Assembly: GCA_023512835.1 (NCBI GenBank)
Contig: CM042088.1
Coordinates: 2,418,001 to 2,482,000 of the forward strand
Length of the DNA: 64,000 bases
From: Taxillus chinensis
Lineage: Eukaryota > Streptophyta > Magnoliopsida > Santalales > Loranthaceae
Reading direction: 5' to 3'
Numbering within the stretch: the stretch's first letter is position 1; each line of letters begins with the position of its first letter. Below are positions 10,660-21,989 of this stretch, piece by piece. The notes beneath the pieces are model-generated. The model had not been told where the DNA came from. It did no database searches and saw only the letters and a list, made by a program, of their open reading frames with translations. The translations under genes and the position numbers were made by a program.

Positions 10660-12350
10660 TGTCACGCCCCGGATTTCCAACCCGAGGAGACCGGAACGTG
10701 ACCCTCCCTTTACCCAAGTTGGATAGAGGGGTTAGAATACAACATACACCTCATACTTTATATTCAGAGAACAATCTTATATTTATTGAGTCCAAACATA
10801 GCAAATACATTGAACTCCACATTACAATATCTCCCCACTGGGGTTAAAAAGCTACATAAAGAAAAGCAGCATAACTCGAAATAATAATAAGCAAGCCACA
10901 AGCAAGACTTCCACCTTGGTGTTCCCACCTAACGCCTGTAGGTTCCTGTAAAGAAAACAACATGGTAGGAGGGGTGAGCAACCACAGCTCAGTAGGGATC
11001 ATGTCTCCCCAACCCATCCCATGTACCTAATATCTACATGCCTTGTGTACAAGTGCTTGTGTCGAGATACAATTATTCTACAAGATATAATTACAAGGCT
11101 ATAACAAAGAAATACAATCATACACAGGCTGGTACATAAATACTCCTGGGCTTCCACAGCCACCGGGTTCCAAGAACAGTCCCGGGCTTCCACAGCCACC
11201 GGGTTCCAAGAACACAGCACACATAGCCACACTTAGTCACACATACATAACATCAAACACTTAGCATGAAAAGCCTCACAGGTATAAAACCAAACAATTG
11301 GTGTACATAAATTCACAGGCTCATGAACCCAGCCACACAGGCATTTTCTCAAACATGTAGCAGGCATGTCACACAGGCATTTTATCGAACACTTTTCATG
11401 CATCACACTAACACCAGAAACACACCAAAATCGCCATCGAAGGCCAACATCCATATAGGAGATCACATCTATATGGATTACATATATATATAAACAGGTT
11501 TAACTCCATAATCTGCCCTAGTACCCTAGGACAGAGGAGGATTTAGGAAGAATAGAACCCCTACCTTGTGTGTTCTCCTGCTCCCGCTTCCACGCAAGAC
11601 TCCAATCACCCACACAAGATGTTCCGACAGCCACTAGAAGCTCTCCTTCCCTCTCTCTCTCTCTCTGCGACGGCTGGTGGAGCAACAAACCCTAACCTTA
11701 AAACAGAGGGGCTTCTCCTCCTTATATAGACAACACAACATCAAAACGACGTAGTTTTGATTAAGTGAATCCCAGCATCAAAATGACGTAGTTTTGATGG
11801 AACAAGCTATGACCTTCCCACATCCATACACACCAAAATATTCACAATTCCAACATGGTCCTTTGAGAAAAGATGATTAGAATGACAAAACCAAGGTAAC
11901 CATGCAAAAACATGCCTGCACGCCAATTCCCCAATTGGCGTGCAGCTCCAAATGCACTCAAACTTCACCACAAGCCTCCTTGCATCTTGTAGAGGCCTAA
12001 GAAGCAAAAATATGCTTGCACGTGAAATGGGTGAATTCACGTGCAGCTCCAAATGCTCTAAAATTTCTGTGGTAGATAGAGGACCTCATTCTAAGAAATG
12101 TTTGTTCTTGCACGCCAATTGTTTGAGGCCATCTACTAGGTCAAAATAGCTCTCCAAAACCTGGCAAAACAGCCTAAAAGCGCCTGTATATGCATAGCAT
12201 CTTCCTAGGGCATAAAGGTACGTTACCACTTGTCACATGCACCTCCCAAAAGTCCCCTCTTGGGCTCATCTCTTACCTCAAACTTGTGCACTAACCTCCA
12301 AGGTGTTTGTGGTTAACTTCTTACACACAGTTTACACACGGGTCATTACA
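10660..12350 (-). repeat. 5' LTR of the minus Tekay-like element
   Basis: In element orientation it runs from TGTAATGACCCG (complement of the end at 12350) to GGGGCGTGACA (complement of the start at 10660), 1691 bp. It contains two copies of a 37-bp CCCGGG-bearing minisatellite unit (11140-11215), two ACGT palindromes (11740-11762 and about 11775-11798), a TATA-like TTATATA at 11722-11728 and CACGTG-type palindromes at 11916-11945 and about 12018-12044. Its sister LTRs are at 16402-18100 and 23655-25391. Confidence 0.9.
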
Positions 12351-12354
12351 ACTA

Positions 12355-13640
12355 CGTACTCATGAGGTCAGGTTCAAATACACTGACCGAGATGAGAAAA
12401 TAGCTTGAAAAGAATGGGGGGTAGCTTTTAAAGCTACGGAATGTCTCAGCATATAGCGGGACGATGATACGGAAGAGTCAGATAACTCTAACTCTGACGC
12501 AGAAGAAGAAATAGCTCTTCTGGTCAAATCCTTTGAGCGATTCCTGCAGAAAAGGATTCTGAATAGGCTCCTCATCATCATCCAGAAGGAAGGAGCGGTC
12601 GGAGTCTAGTTCTCATGACTGCTACTACTGTGGGAAACCCGGTCATTGGGCCAAGGAATATAAATCCAAATCAAAGATGGCCGATAAAAGTGACAAGGTT
12701 AAACCCCGATGCTCCACCTCAGAAAGCAGCAAGGACAAGAGGAAGGCGTTCGTCACAGAGTACGTCAGTGGCTCGAAAGAAGAGGAGGAATCCTCTGATG
12801 ATGAGCTAACCCCGAAGCCGACATCTGCGCCTCATGGCAAATACTGAGGTACCTTCTATCTCTGAGCTCATGAGTAAATTAGAATCTCTTACTGCTGAAT
12901 GTGATCGTGAAAAGAATGAGAGACTAATAATAACTTAAATGTACAAAGATATGAAAAGTCAGGTTAAACATCTTGAATTTACCATTGCAAGACTTGAAAA
13001 AGACATATCTGACTTTAGGAGTAAAGAGGCTTGGTATCACGATCTTAAAGCTGAAAAATAGCTTCTACGTTTAGGACTGATCCGGACGATATCCAAGTTA
13101 AACCTGGCCTTGGCTCCGAACCATCTATCTCCACACAAGCTACTGAGTGTCCCTTGGATTTCATTCCGAAACTAACCAACCTTATGCTGTTAGTACATCT
13201 AAACCATTGAATGGTTTCATTTTAGGTGGCACCATAGTTTATGATTGTGGAAGAGAGGTTGTTACTGCTAATCCCGAAGTAGTAGCACCTGTACCTAAAG
13301 ATGAAGGGAAGGTTGCTGCAGTTAAAGCCGAAACTGCAGCACTCAAAAAGAAAGGAAAGGCTAAGGCTGACGCATCTAGGGCCAAGAGCACATCACCCAA
13401 TCACAAAGGACTAGGCCATAGGAAACAGTGTAGAAAACTTGTAAAACCTAAGAAACCTATATCCCATATCATAGTGTCTATTCCATCTATAGAGAAATAG
13501 GCCATTATCACTATGAGTGTTGGAGTCTATCTAATGACTGGATTTGTAATCGAGTTCTTATTTATAAAGATCAGTTCATAAAAAAGGGGTTTTCTAACAA
13601 ATCTAAATCTAAATCTTAAAGGAATAACTATCCCAAGAAA
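12355..13640 (+). pseudogene. Copia (SIRE-type) gag remnant
   Basis: The C-terminal part of Gag. Around 12480-12580 are DAEEEIALLVKSFERFLQK-type residues typical of SIRE Gag, then a CCHC knuckle CYYCGKPGHWAKEY at about 12620-12665 whose last cysteine is replaced by tyrosine. Next come acidic serine-rich sequence (GSKEEEESSDDEL) and a coiled-coil-like Glu/Lys/Leu-rich stretch (SELMSKLESLTAECDRE, near 12860-13020), then a 117-codon open frame 13147-13500 rich in Ala and Lys. The N-terminal half of Gag was lost with the deletion to the left. Frameshifts and stops separate the pieces. Confidence 0.75.
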
Positions 13641-13829
13641 ACCCGAATAAAAGAAGCAACTGATACTAACAAAGTAAAGTCAACATGAAAAGCTGAAGTT
13701 CTTAACAAAGCAAAATCCGGAATTGTTAACATTGTGGTTGTTTCTCCTAACCGCCTGAAACAAGTTTGGGAACCAAAAGTGTAAACTGTTGTCTTGTAGG
13801 AGCATCTCTGGAATTCATTGCTGGACCAC

Positions 13830-15157
13830 TTGAAGTTAAAGATCAATCAAAGCAAGTGGATACTCGATAGTGGATGCTCCGGACATATGACGGGTGATCA
13901 GCCTCTGCTCATAGAAGTTGCTAACAAATGAGGCCATCCGTATCATATGGCGATAATAGTAAAGGTAATACTATGGGGTATGACACTTTAACTAACGGCT
14001 GTGTATCAATTACTAAGGTTGCACTAGTCGAAGGTTTAAAGCATAATCTGTTGAGTGTCAGTAATTTATGTGACAAAGGATTTCCTGTTTCCTTTATGTC
14101 CAACACCTGCACAGTTAAGGAAAACTTATCCGGAGATATTAAGTTATCCGGATTAAGAGATGGGGACATATATTCAGTAGCCTTAAGAAATAACTCTTTT
14201 GACCCTGTATGCTTCCTCACTAAAGCATCGGATGAAGAAAGTTGGCTATGGCACAAGTGTTGTGTACATTTAAACTTTAAAACTTTGTCTAAACTAGTGT
14301 CGCTTGACTTGGTCAATGGTCTGCCTAAACATAAATACTCCAGAGACTCTCTCTGTCGAGAATGCCAACTCGGCAAGTAGACCAAGCATAGCTTTAAGAG
14401 CAAATCAATTAATTCAATAACTGCTCCATTGCAACTTCTTCATATGGACCTCTGTGGTCCCATTTCTATTGCTTCTCTTGCTGGTGCGAGATATACCCTC
14501 GTGGTTATCGATGACTTCACCAGGTATACATGGGTGATGTTCCTGAAATCAAAGGATCAAACCTTTGAACATCTCGTAGATCTCTTCAACTGCATAAGCA
14601 ATTCACAAGGATTGAGCATTAAATGCATCAGGAGTGATCATGGTACGGAATTTGACTTTTCTGATATGAGATCATATTGTTCTGAACATGGCATTCAACA
14701 TGACTTCTCTACGCCCAGGACTCCACAACAAAATGGAGTTGCTGAGCGTAAGAATCGCACTTTAGTCGAAGCTGATAGATCAATGTTAGTAGGGGAAAAG
14801 CTTCCTCTTAGTCTATAGGTTGAAGCTATGTCCACTGCATGCTATGTTCAGAATAGAACTCTTATCAATAAGGTCACCATAAAAACACCCTATGAGATGT
14901 GGAGAGGCAGGAAGCCGTCAATCTCTCATTTCAAAGCTTTTGGGTGTGCTTGCTTCGTGTTAAACAACGGCAAAGAGGCCCGGAGTAAATTTGAGCCAAA
15001 ATCCGATGATGGGATCTTTGTCGGATATTCGTTACACAGCAAGGCTTATCGCATCTTCAATAGAAAACGTTTAACAATTGAAGAATTTGTCTATGTTGAT
15101 TTTGATGAATCTAACCTTGATTGGTCAAGTATAGGATCTTCAAATTCAAATGTGTAG
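13830..15157 (+). pseudogene. Copia protease, GAG-pre-integrase and integrase
   Basis: The protease active site WILDSGCSGHMTGD is at about 13856-13900. The zinc-binding pre-integrase domain follows (LVEGLKHNLLSVSNLCDKG, WLWHKCCVHLNFKTLSKL, SLCRECQLGK). The integrase core at 14429-14818 shows the DDE triad: MDLCGPI, IRSDHGTEF and QQNGVAERKNRTLVE. The C-terminal part at 14828-15157 has PYEMWRGRKPSISHFKAFG and the copia-typical DGIFVGYSLHSKAYRIFN. In-frame TAG stops after LGK, after PLSL and after SNSNV stand where glutamine or tryptophan is usual. Otherwise the reading frame is well preserved. Confidence 0.9.
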
Positions 15158-15159
15158 GA

Positions 15160-15781
15160 TCATACGAATGTGATTGATTATTCTTAGCTTCAACATGTTC
15201 CTGCCACAACTCCTGATGAATCACCAAGCACCAAAGAAGCAAGAAGAAATGTCACTGATGATGCTTCCGAAGAATTGGACTTAGGACTTCCACTCAACTA
15301 CGGACAAATTGATACGGACAACCATAACACTGGAGAACCTTCTAGTTCGTCCAGACCAGTTAATACTGAAAGTCATAGTGCCAAAGAACCTCAAAGTACT
15401 TCTAGAACTGTTCATCATATGGATACAACTGGCCTGGAAGAAGCTCAACCAGCCAATGTACAAGATCCACCCGATCTAGTAGAGCTTCAAATCGTTGATT
15501 ACTCACCACCACTTGCGCAGAACTATAGGTGGACTCGAAACCACCCATCAGATCAAGTGATTGGTGACCCTGCTATTAGAGTAAGAATAAGGGTAGCCAC
15601 CTCCAACTTGTGCCTTTACTCTTATTTTCTATCACAGATATAGACAAAGGTGGTGGATGAAGCCCTTCAAGATTTAAACTGCATATACGTGATTCAAGAA
15701 GAGCTTAATCAGTTCAAGAGGAACGAAGTGTGAACGTTAGTACCAAGGCCGAGGTCGCATCAAGTCATTGGAGTTAAATGG
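15160..15781 (+). pseudogene. Copia integrase-RT linker
   Basis: A Ser/Glu/Asp-rich low-complexity linker (open frame 15275-15643) that usually joins integrase to RT in SIRE elements. It contains QNYRWTRNHPSDQVIGDP, a conserved motif just before copia RT, at about 15519-15570. The downstream part at 15644-15780 carries VVDEALQDLNCIYVIQEELNQ-like sequence with a TGA before TLVPRP. No enzymatic domain is present. Confidence 0.75.
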
Positions 15782-16396
15782 GTGTTCCAGAAGAAACTAG
15801 ATACTGATGAAATAGTAATCCGGAACAAAGCACGATTGGTAGCCAAAGGATATCGTCAAAAAGAAGGCATTGATTATGACGAGACCTTTCCTCCAGTAGC
15901 TAGACTTGAGGCGATCCGAATGTTCCTGGCGTATGCATCCTATGAAAACTTTACAGTTTATCAAATGGATGTCAAGAGCATTTTTCTTAATGGAGATCTT
16001 CAAGAGGAGGTTTATGTTGAACAACCTCCGGGCTTCGTTGAACACAAGGCTGAACATATAGTATATAAACTACGGAAAGCCTTGGTACGACACCGTCAGA
16101 ATTCTTGCTCGAACACAACTTCAGAAAAGGGAAGATTGATACCACATTATTTCTATGGAAAGAGAAAAGTCATTCTCTGATCGTACAGATATATGTGGAC
16201 GATATCATTTTCGAATCCTCAAATCCAAAGCCTTATGAAGAGTTTGCAAAGTTGATGACTGACAAGTTCGAAATGAGCATGATGGGAGAATTGTAGTACT
16301 TCCTTGGAATAGAAGTTAAACAAATGAAGGATGGAATCTTCATCAACCAAGAAAAGTACACACAAGACTTAATCAAGAAGTTCAGAATGCAAAACT
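15782..16396 (+). pseudogene. Copia reverse transcriptase, first part
   Basis: Copia-type RT motifs in order: [72 protein letters not shown] (DVKSAFLNG in the family), EQPPGF, and, after a frameshift near 16090, the catalytic IYVDDIIF box at about 16185-16212, then LMTDKFEMSMMGEL, a TAG stop, and YFLGIEVKQ. The sequence is cut at 16397-16401 (TAACT) by the plus-strand chromovirus and resumes at 25397. Joining the flanks at the duplicated TAACT restores phase. Confidence 0.92.
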
Positions 16397-16673
16397 TAAC
16401 TTGTAAGGACCCGTACCTTGAGTTAGTCAGTTTTGCCTCCTGAGTAGAGTTTTTCTAGATTTTGACCTAGTAAATGGACTCCAATGAATTCACGTGCAAA
16501 AGGAAAGATTCTTAGAATGGTGTCCTCTATCTACCATAGAAGTTTCAGGCCAAATGGACATGTATGTGAGGTGCACGTGATATGGGTCCAATTCACGTGC
16601 AAGTGTGGTTGTCTTCTAAATGATGCAAGGAGGCTAGGGGTGAAGTTTGAGAGCATTTGGAGTGCATATGGAG

Positions 16674-16703
16674 TTGCACGTGAATTGGGGAATTCACGTG
16701 CAA
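16674..16703. promoter_or_regulatory. Perfect CACGTG palindrome
   Basis: Arms TTGCACGTGAATT (16674-16686) and AATTCACGTGCAA (16691-16703) are exact reverse complements around a GGGG spacer. Each arm holds a G-box core CACGTG. It lies upstream of the LTR TATA-like box, a plausible U3 position, so it could bind bHLH or bZIP factors or form a hairpin. Function is inference. The copy in the 3' LTR is at about 23925-23954. Confidence 0.7.
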
Positions 16704-16902
16704 ATTGGCGTGCAGGCATATTTTTGCATGGTTCCCTTGGTTTTGACATTCTAAGGAACTTTCTCCAAAGGACCATGTTGAAATTCTGAGTATTTTGGCC
16801 TATATGGGTGCGGAAAGGTGCTAACTTGTGTGATCAAAACTACGTCGTTTTGATCCTGGGTTTCACTTAATCAAAACTACGTCGTTTTGATAGTGGGAGG
16901 CC

Positions 16903-16909
16903 TATATAA
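16903..16909 (+). promoter_or_regulatory. LTR TATA box
   Basis: TATATAA 10 bp after the second ACGT palindrome and shortly before the 'tctagggttagggg' leader. The equivalent in the 3' LTR is at 24153-24159. It is the probable core promoter of the element, inferred from position and consensus only. Confidence 0.6.
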
Positions 16910-17473
16910 GGATGAGGAGACTCCTTGTTCTAGGGTTAGGGGTTTTTCGGCCATTGCGGCCGTCGTGGAGAGAGAGAGAGCTAAAGAGAGGGAAAGGGGG
17001 AGAAGCGCCGGTTGTTCTTAGGAGCATCTTGTGTGGGGGAGGACGGCATCTAACGCGGGAGCAAGGAGGATCTTCTTTAAGGTAGGGGTTCTGTTTTCTT
17101 ATACCCGATCCGGGGTTAGGCCCTGTGATGAATTACCCGTCGGATATTGTCCTTGTTATCATACTATTTATATGTAAATTCATATAGGTGTGATCTCCTA
17201 TATGAATGTTGGCCTTTAATGGCGTTGTTTGGATATATGTATATATGCCTGCAAGTGTTTGACATAATGCCTGTGAGGCCGTGCATGTTATGTGTTTGAA
17301 ATTATGCCTGTGAAGCTGTGCATATTATGTGTGAGATTATATCTCGTGTGGTGGGTTTATGAGTGGTGAATATATGCATGCTAAGTGTTCGATGTTATTC
17401 CTGTGTGACTAAGCATACTAAGTATTTGATGTTATGCCTGTATGGCCATGTGTGCTTGCGTGTTTGCTTGTAC

Positions 17474-17612
17474 ACCCGGTGGTCGTGGAAGCCCGGGGAT
17501 GATTTTGTGGAACCCGGTGGCCGTGGAAGCCCGGGGTCGTTTTGTGGGACCCGGTGGGTTGTGGAAGCCCGGGATCGTTCTTGAAACCCGGTGGGTCGTG
17601 GAAGCCCGGGAG
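17474..17612. repeat. 37-bp GC-rich LTR minisatellite, four copies
   Basis: Four head-to-tail units containing ACCCGGTGG, then GTGGAAGCCCGGG, then a T-rich spacer. The equivalent array in the 3' LTR (24764-24905) also has four units with different substitutions, while the minus-strand sister LTR (11140-11215) has two. The copy-number change explains part of the LTR length differences. Confidence 0.85.
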
Positions 17613-18103
17613 TGTTTATGTACCAGCCCATGTATGATTGTGTTTGTTGTTATAGCCTGTAACTATATCTTGGTGGAATGATTGTATCACGACACGACAG
17701 ACTTGTACACAAGGCATGTAGATATTAGGTGCATGGGATGGGTTGGGGAGACATGATCCCTACGAGGCGTGGTTGCTCACCCCTCCTACCATGTTTTCTT
17801 TACGGGAACCTACGGGCGTTAGGTGGGACCCCAAGGTGGAAGACCTTATTTATTTTATTGTTTATGTTATTTTATTATGGGAATCGATGTAACCCCAATG
17901 GGGATGGATTGAAAAGAAGACTTTGTATTAAAGACCGATTTGGTTTGTGGACTGCTTGATGGACTTTATTTTTCTTGAATGTGTTGTGAATGTTTAAAAT
18001 GTTCAGTTCTTGGTTTGTATCCTAACCCCTTTGCCCTCCGTGTGGGTAAAAAGGGGAGTCACGTACCGTTTTCCTCGGGTTGGAAATCCGGGGCGTGACA
18101 ATA

Positions 18104-18115
18104 TGGTATCAGAGC
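18104..18115 (+). promoter_or_regulatory. tRNA-Met primer binding site
   Basis: TGGTATCAGAGC, three bases after the 5' LTR end, matches the plant initiator tRNA primer site. It is the same site as in the minus-strand sister element. Confidence 0.93.
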
Positions 18116-18529
18116 ATGGTCTAGTTGGCCTAGGGTAGTGGGCGGACTTGGTTATCTTGAGTCCTTTGGAGGAGCCTGGAGGGACATGCCTGATCAACAT
18201 GGTCCTCTTTGAGCCTCCAAGGTGTACTTAGGGTAGTCCGGTCTTGTGGTAGGATTTGCATGCATTGGCATTAGGGCACTAGTTGCATTTGTTGTCATGT
18301 GTGAAGGATGTGCATAACATGATTATGTGTGAACGTGCAACTCGAATATTCTTGGAATGCCTTGGGTATGACTACAATGTGGACTGTCTTGTGTGCAATA
18401 TTGGTTGATGCAATGGTTAAAATGTGTGTAATGCCATGTACGGCTTGACTTGATAATGAGGTAGAGGTAGTCAACTTGTTAGTAGTCAAACGCGTTCGAC
18501 GTTTGTGCATCTTACTTCATGTAGTAAGA

Positions 18530-19720
18530 ATGCCACCGAGGAGAGTGACACGTGCGTCCGGGCGATGGCCGATGAGTCATCCGCCCATGAGGGTCCGGGT
18601 GCGGGGCCATCCGTTGGGGGACATGCGTTATTACCTGGCACGGCTACAAGAAGGCATCCGGCTGGAGGTACGAGAGCTACGGGAGGGACTCCGGCAGGAC
18701 GTTCGGGAGGAGGTGCGCCATGAGATGGCGGCACGACGGTGGTGCCACCACCACCACCACCAGTAGGAGAGCCGCCTCGTGAGCGTGAGAGTTCGCTGGG
18801 TGGTGTACCGACCCGTGCAGGGATGACGTGGTGACACGGTTCCGAAAGGAACAACCTCCGCGATTTAAGGGGGGGAGAAGATCCCGTGGTAGGCGAGCGG
18901 TGGTTGAGGCGGATTGAGCATGTGTTCTCCTTTCTCCTGCCCAGGGAGGAGGATAAGGTGCGACCGGCAATTCGGCACTGGAGGGGGATGCTTTGGAGTG
19001 GTGGACGAGTGTTGCGGGGAGCCGTGCGGTGCAACTCATGTTTTGGGAGGAATTCTTGCAACTCTTCCATGATGAGTTCTTCCCGGAATCGGTGAGATGG
19101 CAGAAGAGGGAGGAATTTGGCAGCCTGAAGCAAGGATCAAAGACGGTGCCCGAGTATGAGCGGGAGTTCCGGAGCTTGAGTAGGTTTGCCCCCCGAGACA
19201 ATGGCAAAAGAGGACCTAAAGGCCCACAAGTTCACTGGGGTCTTAGGCCAGCCCTTAGGGAGAGGGTGGCGATTCTACGCTTGAGGACTTATCCTGAGGC
19301 CGTGGAGACGGCCCGTATAGGCCGAGAGAGAGCTGGATGGTGGGAGGCAGGCCCATCAGGGTCGCCGGTTGCGAGTGGGCCTGATCGAGATGCAGGGTCC
19401 AAGAGGCTCAAGACGGAGGAGAGGGATAGCGGTTCCTTCCGCAGCAGGGGGACGGACATTGGTGAACCTAGGGAGGTCTAGCTTTGGCGGTGGCGACAGG
19501 GCGGTCCAGCAGGGGGGTCTCTCCGCGGTTGTTACTACTGTGGGGAGCAAGGCCACTTGAGAAAGGAGTGTCCAAAGAGGGACCTGGAAATGCCATAGAT
19601 GTGGACGAGAGGGCCATCCGAGCCGGGTTTGCCGGAGTGGCAACAGGGGAGTTGGAGGCATGACATCCGGACAAGGAGTGATGCCGGTTTTCGTGCACCA
19701 GCCAGAGAGACCAACTCGTC
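18530..19720 (+). pseudogene. Gag, frameshifted (Tekay-like)
   Basis: The start ATG at 18530 begins MPPRRVTRASGRWP. The capsid-type retrotransposon gag domain spans about 18870-19330 (PREEDKVRPAIR, MEWWTSVAGSRAVQLMFWEE, FHDEFFPESVRWQKREEF, PEYEREFRSLSRFAPR). A CCHC zinc knuckle [14 protein letters not shown] lies at 19530-19571 and a second, CHRCGREGHPSRVC, about 20 nt downstream in another frame. A histidine run near 18745 precedes a stop. At least three frameshifts break the protein. The minus-strand relative keeps a less degraded version of the middle part. Confidence 0.87.
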
Positions 19721-19827
19721 GGTGGCCGGCTAGTCGGGCAGGATCGAATCGGACCCGACCTCGGGGGGAGGCTGGAGCGGCAGCAGATCGAAGCTGGGAG
19801 GCAACCTTGGCGGGAAGCGCCCGGTGA

Positions 19828-20349
19828 GTGAGCCGACCAGCGGCACGGGCCAAGGGAGGGTGTTTGCGCTTGGAGGCGACGTACCCGGGAGGAGGCCGAG
19901 CTACCACCCCCACCACCGAGGGTGGAGCAGGACCGTCGGTGGTAAGAGGTACCCTCTTGATCTCCCGTACCTTAGCTTCTGTTCTTTTCGATACGGGTGC
20001 ATCATGTTCGTTTGTTGCTGAGCTTGTAATAGACGGCTTGGGGTTAGCTTGTGTGGAAGCCGCCAGGCCCCTAGTTGTGGAGTCTCCGGTGGGAGGCATG
20101 ATTGAGGTACGGAGAGTGTGTCGTGACTGTGTGTTAACCATAGGCGAGGTGGAGCTGAGTTTTGACTTGCATGTGATGCCTTTGAGAACGTTTGACCTAA
20201 TCTTGGGTATGGATTGGCTTATGGCTTTCCAGGCCAAGATAGATTGTTATCGGCGGCGTGTGACCTTTGTGACACCTGCAGGGACCTCTTGCACCCTGCA
20301 GGGGGAGTGGGATTGTGAGGCGAGTCGGGCCGGGCCAGTGTTGGAATAG
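19828..20349 (+). pseudogene. Retropepsin-type protease (Tekay-like)
   Basis: Open for 173 codons. The active site LFDTGASCSFVAELVI is near residue 55 and DLILGMDWLMAFQAKID near residue 125. It ends at a TAG after GPVLE, where the minus-strand copy reads on (MLDQWGAI), so this stop is a CAG-to-TAG type change. Cleaves Gag-Pol in the particle. Confidence 0.88.
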
Positions 20350-21760
20350 TGGGGTGCCATTACCCATAAGTTAGCAGCCCTGACCTTTGCTGAGGAGGGT
20401 AAGGTGGAAAGGAGGGTGTGGCCCGCTGTTGTGGACCAATTTCAGGATGTTTTTCCTGAGCAGTTGAGGAGTTTGCCACCTAAGAGGAGTGTGGAGTTCA
20501 CCATTGAGTTGGTGCCGGGGACGGGTCCGATTTCCCAAGTAGCGTATCGTATGGGGCCAGTGAGTTGAGGGAGCTTCGAGAGGCAAATCGAGGAGTTGGT
20601 GGGTCGGGGGTATATCGGACCGAGTACCTCACCTTGGGGTGCCCCGGTGCTCTTTGCTAAGAAGGCCGATGGCACGCTTCGTCTCTGCATCGACTACGGG
20701 AAGTCAATTCGTGACGGTGAAGAACAAGTACCCATTGCCTCGGATAGATGACCTGTTTGACCAATTGAGTGGGGCCCAGTGGTTTTCCAAAATAGATTTA
20801 CGGTCGGGGTATCACCAGCTCAGGGTTAGGGAGGAGGACATCCCTAAGACGGCTTTTCGGTGCGGTATGGGCATTATGAGTGGGTAGTGATGCCTTTCGG
20901 GCTCACTAATGCGCCAGAGGTGTTCATGCATTTGATGAACCAAGTCTTTGCCCCACACTTAGACTCGTTCGTGGTGGTGTTTATCGACGATATCTTGGTG
21001 TATTCCAAGACCGAGAGGGAGCATGTGGAGCACTTGGCAACATGTTGCAAACCTTGAGGGACCAGCACTTTGTTTGCTAAGTTTAGCAAGTGTGAGTTTT
21101 GGTCACAGGAGGTTCACTTTCTTGGCCATGTGGTGTCACTGAGGGAGTTAGGGTGGACCCGGCCAAGATTGAGGCCGTGGCATTGTGGGCGAGGCCAACC
21201 AACGTTTTTGAGATCCGTAGTTTTCTTGGTTTGGCGGGGTACTATCGTCGTTTTGTAGAGGGGTTCTCCCGTTTGGCGGCTCCTATGACGGCGTTGACTA
21301 GGAAAGGAGTGAAATTTGAGTGGACGGACAAGTGCCGGCGGGCGTTTGAGACTCTCAAAACCCGTTTGACCACTGCACCTGTGTTGAGGTTGCCTAGGGA
21401 GGATATTCCGTATGAGGTGTATTGTGATGCGTCCAGGGTTGGTTTGGGGTGTGTGCTTATGCGGGAGCACGGTGTGGTAGCTTATGGGTCAAGGCAGTGA
21501 AGCCTCATGAGCAGAATTATCCTACTCATGACCTTGAGTTAGCGGGCTGTTATCTTCGCCCTGAAGAGTTGGCAGCACTACCTCTTGGGGGGAAAAGTTT
21601 GTGGTGTTCTCGGATCACAAGAGCCTTCATGCACATCTTTACTCGGAAGGACTTGAATTTGAGGCAAAGGAGATGGGTGGAGTATTTGCGAAACTTTGAT
21701 TTTACTCTTGCCTATACCCCGGCAAGGGTAATGTTGTGGGCGATGCATTGAGTAGAAAAG
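20350..21760 (+). pseudogene. Reverse transcriptase and RNase H (Tekay-like)
   Basis: The RT spans about 20350-21100: PKRSVEFTIELVPGTG-type linker, [70 protein letters not shown], and the catalytic [11 protein letters not shown] at about 20970-21010. The connection [20 protein letters not shown] and RNase [26 protein letters not shown] and VFSDHKSL-like residues follow to about 21760 (DALSRK at 21739). At least four frameshifts are present (near 20560, 20870, 21050 and 21490). Catalytic residues that can be seen are conserved. Confidence 0.9.
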
Positions 21761-21989
21761 GGAAAGCTGAGGTGGCCGTGAGAGAGTGGAAGCCGATGGA
21801 GCGGTTGGCGACGTTGCAGTGCGGCTTTGTTGTTCGTGATGGTGGGACAGTCCCGAGTCCTTTGGTGGTAGTGCCTGGGAGTTGTACTAGCGCGTCCGGG
21901 AGGAACAACTGGGTGACATTGAGTGCGAGGTTCTCCGTGCCCGTATTGAGGCCGGGGAGCTATCTCGGGGACCGGACGAGAGGGTCCCG

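Larger units (their letters stand above)
7385..12350 (-). mobile_element. Tekay/Del-like chromovirus, 3' half deleted
   Basis: A minus-strand gypsy element with its 5' LTR at 10660-12350, a primer binding site at 10645-10656, gag, protease and the first part of RT. It stops inside RT at about 7385, where copia LTR sequence begins. RNase H, integrase, chromodomain and the 3' LTR are missing. It is a close relative of the complete plus-strand element at 16402-25391, with long near-identical protein stretches. It lies inside the copia gag region. Confidence 0.9.
16402..18100 (+). repeat. 5' LTR of plus Tekay-like element
   Basis: 1699 bp, TGTAAGGACC to GGGGCGTGACA. Contents in order: CACGTG-type palindromes (16577-16606 imperfect, 16674-16703 perfect), two ACGT palindromes (16832-16855 and 16869-16892), a TATA-like TATATAAGG at 16903-16911, a (GA)-rich leader, two copies of a 40-bp 'atgcctgtgaggccgtgca' unit (17260-17335), four copies of a 37-bp CCCGGG minisatellite (17474-17612), and the TGGGTTGGGGAGACATGATC/GCTCACCCCTCC block. 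Confidence 0.95.

Noticed and set aside
18486..20237. Long minus-strand open frames
   Set aside because: Antisense to the Tekay-like gag and protease, whose motifs read on the plus strand.
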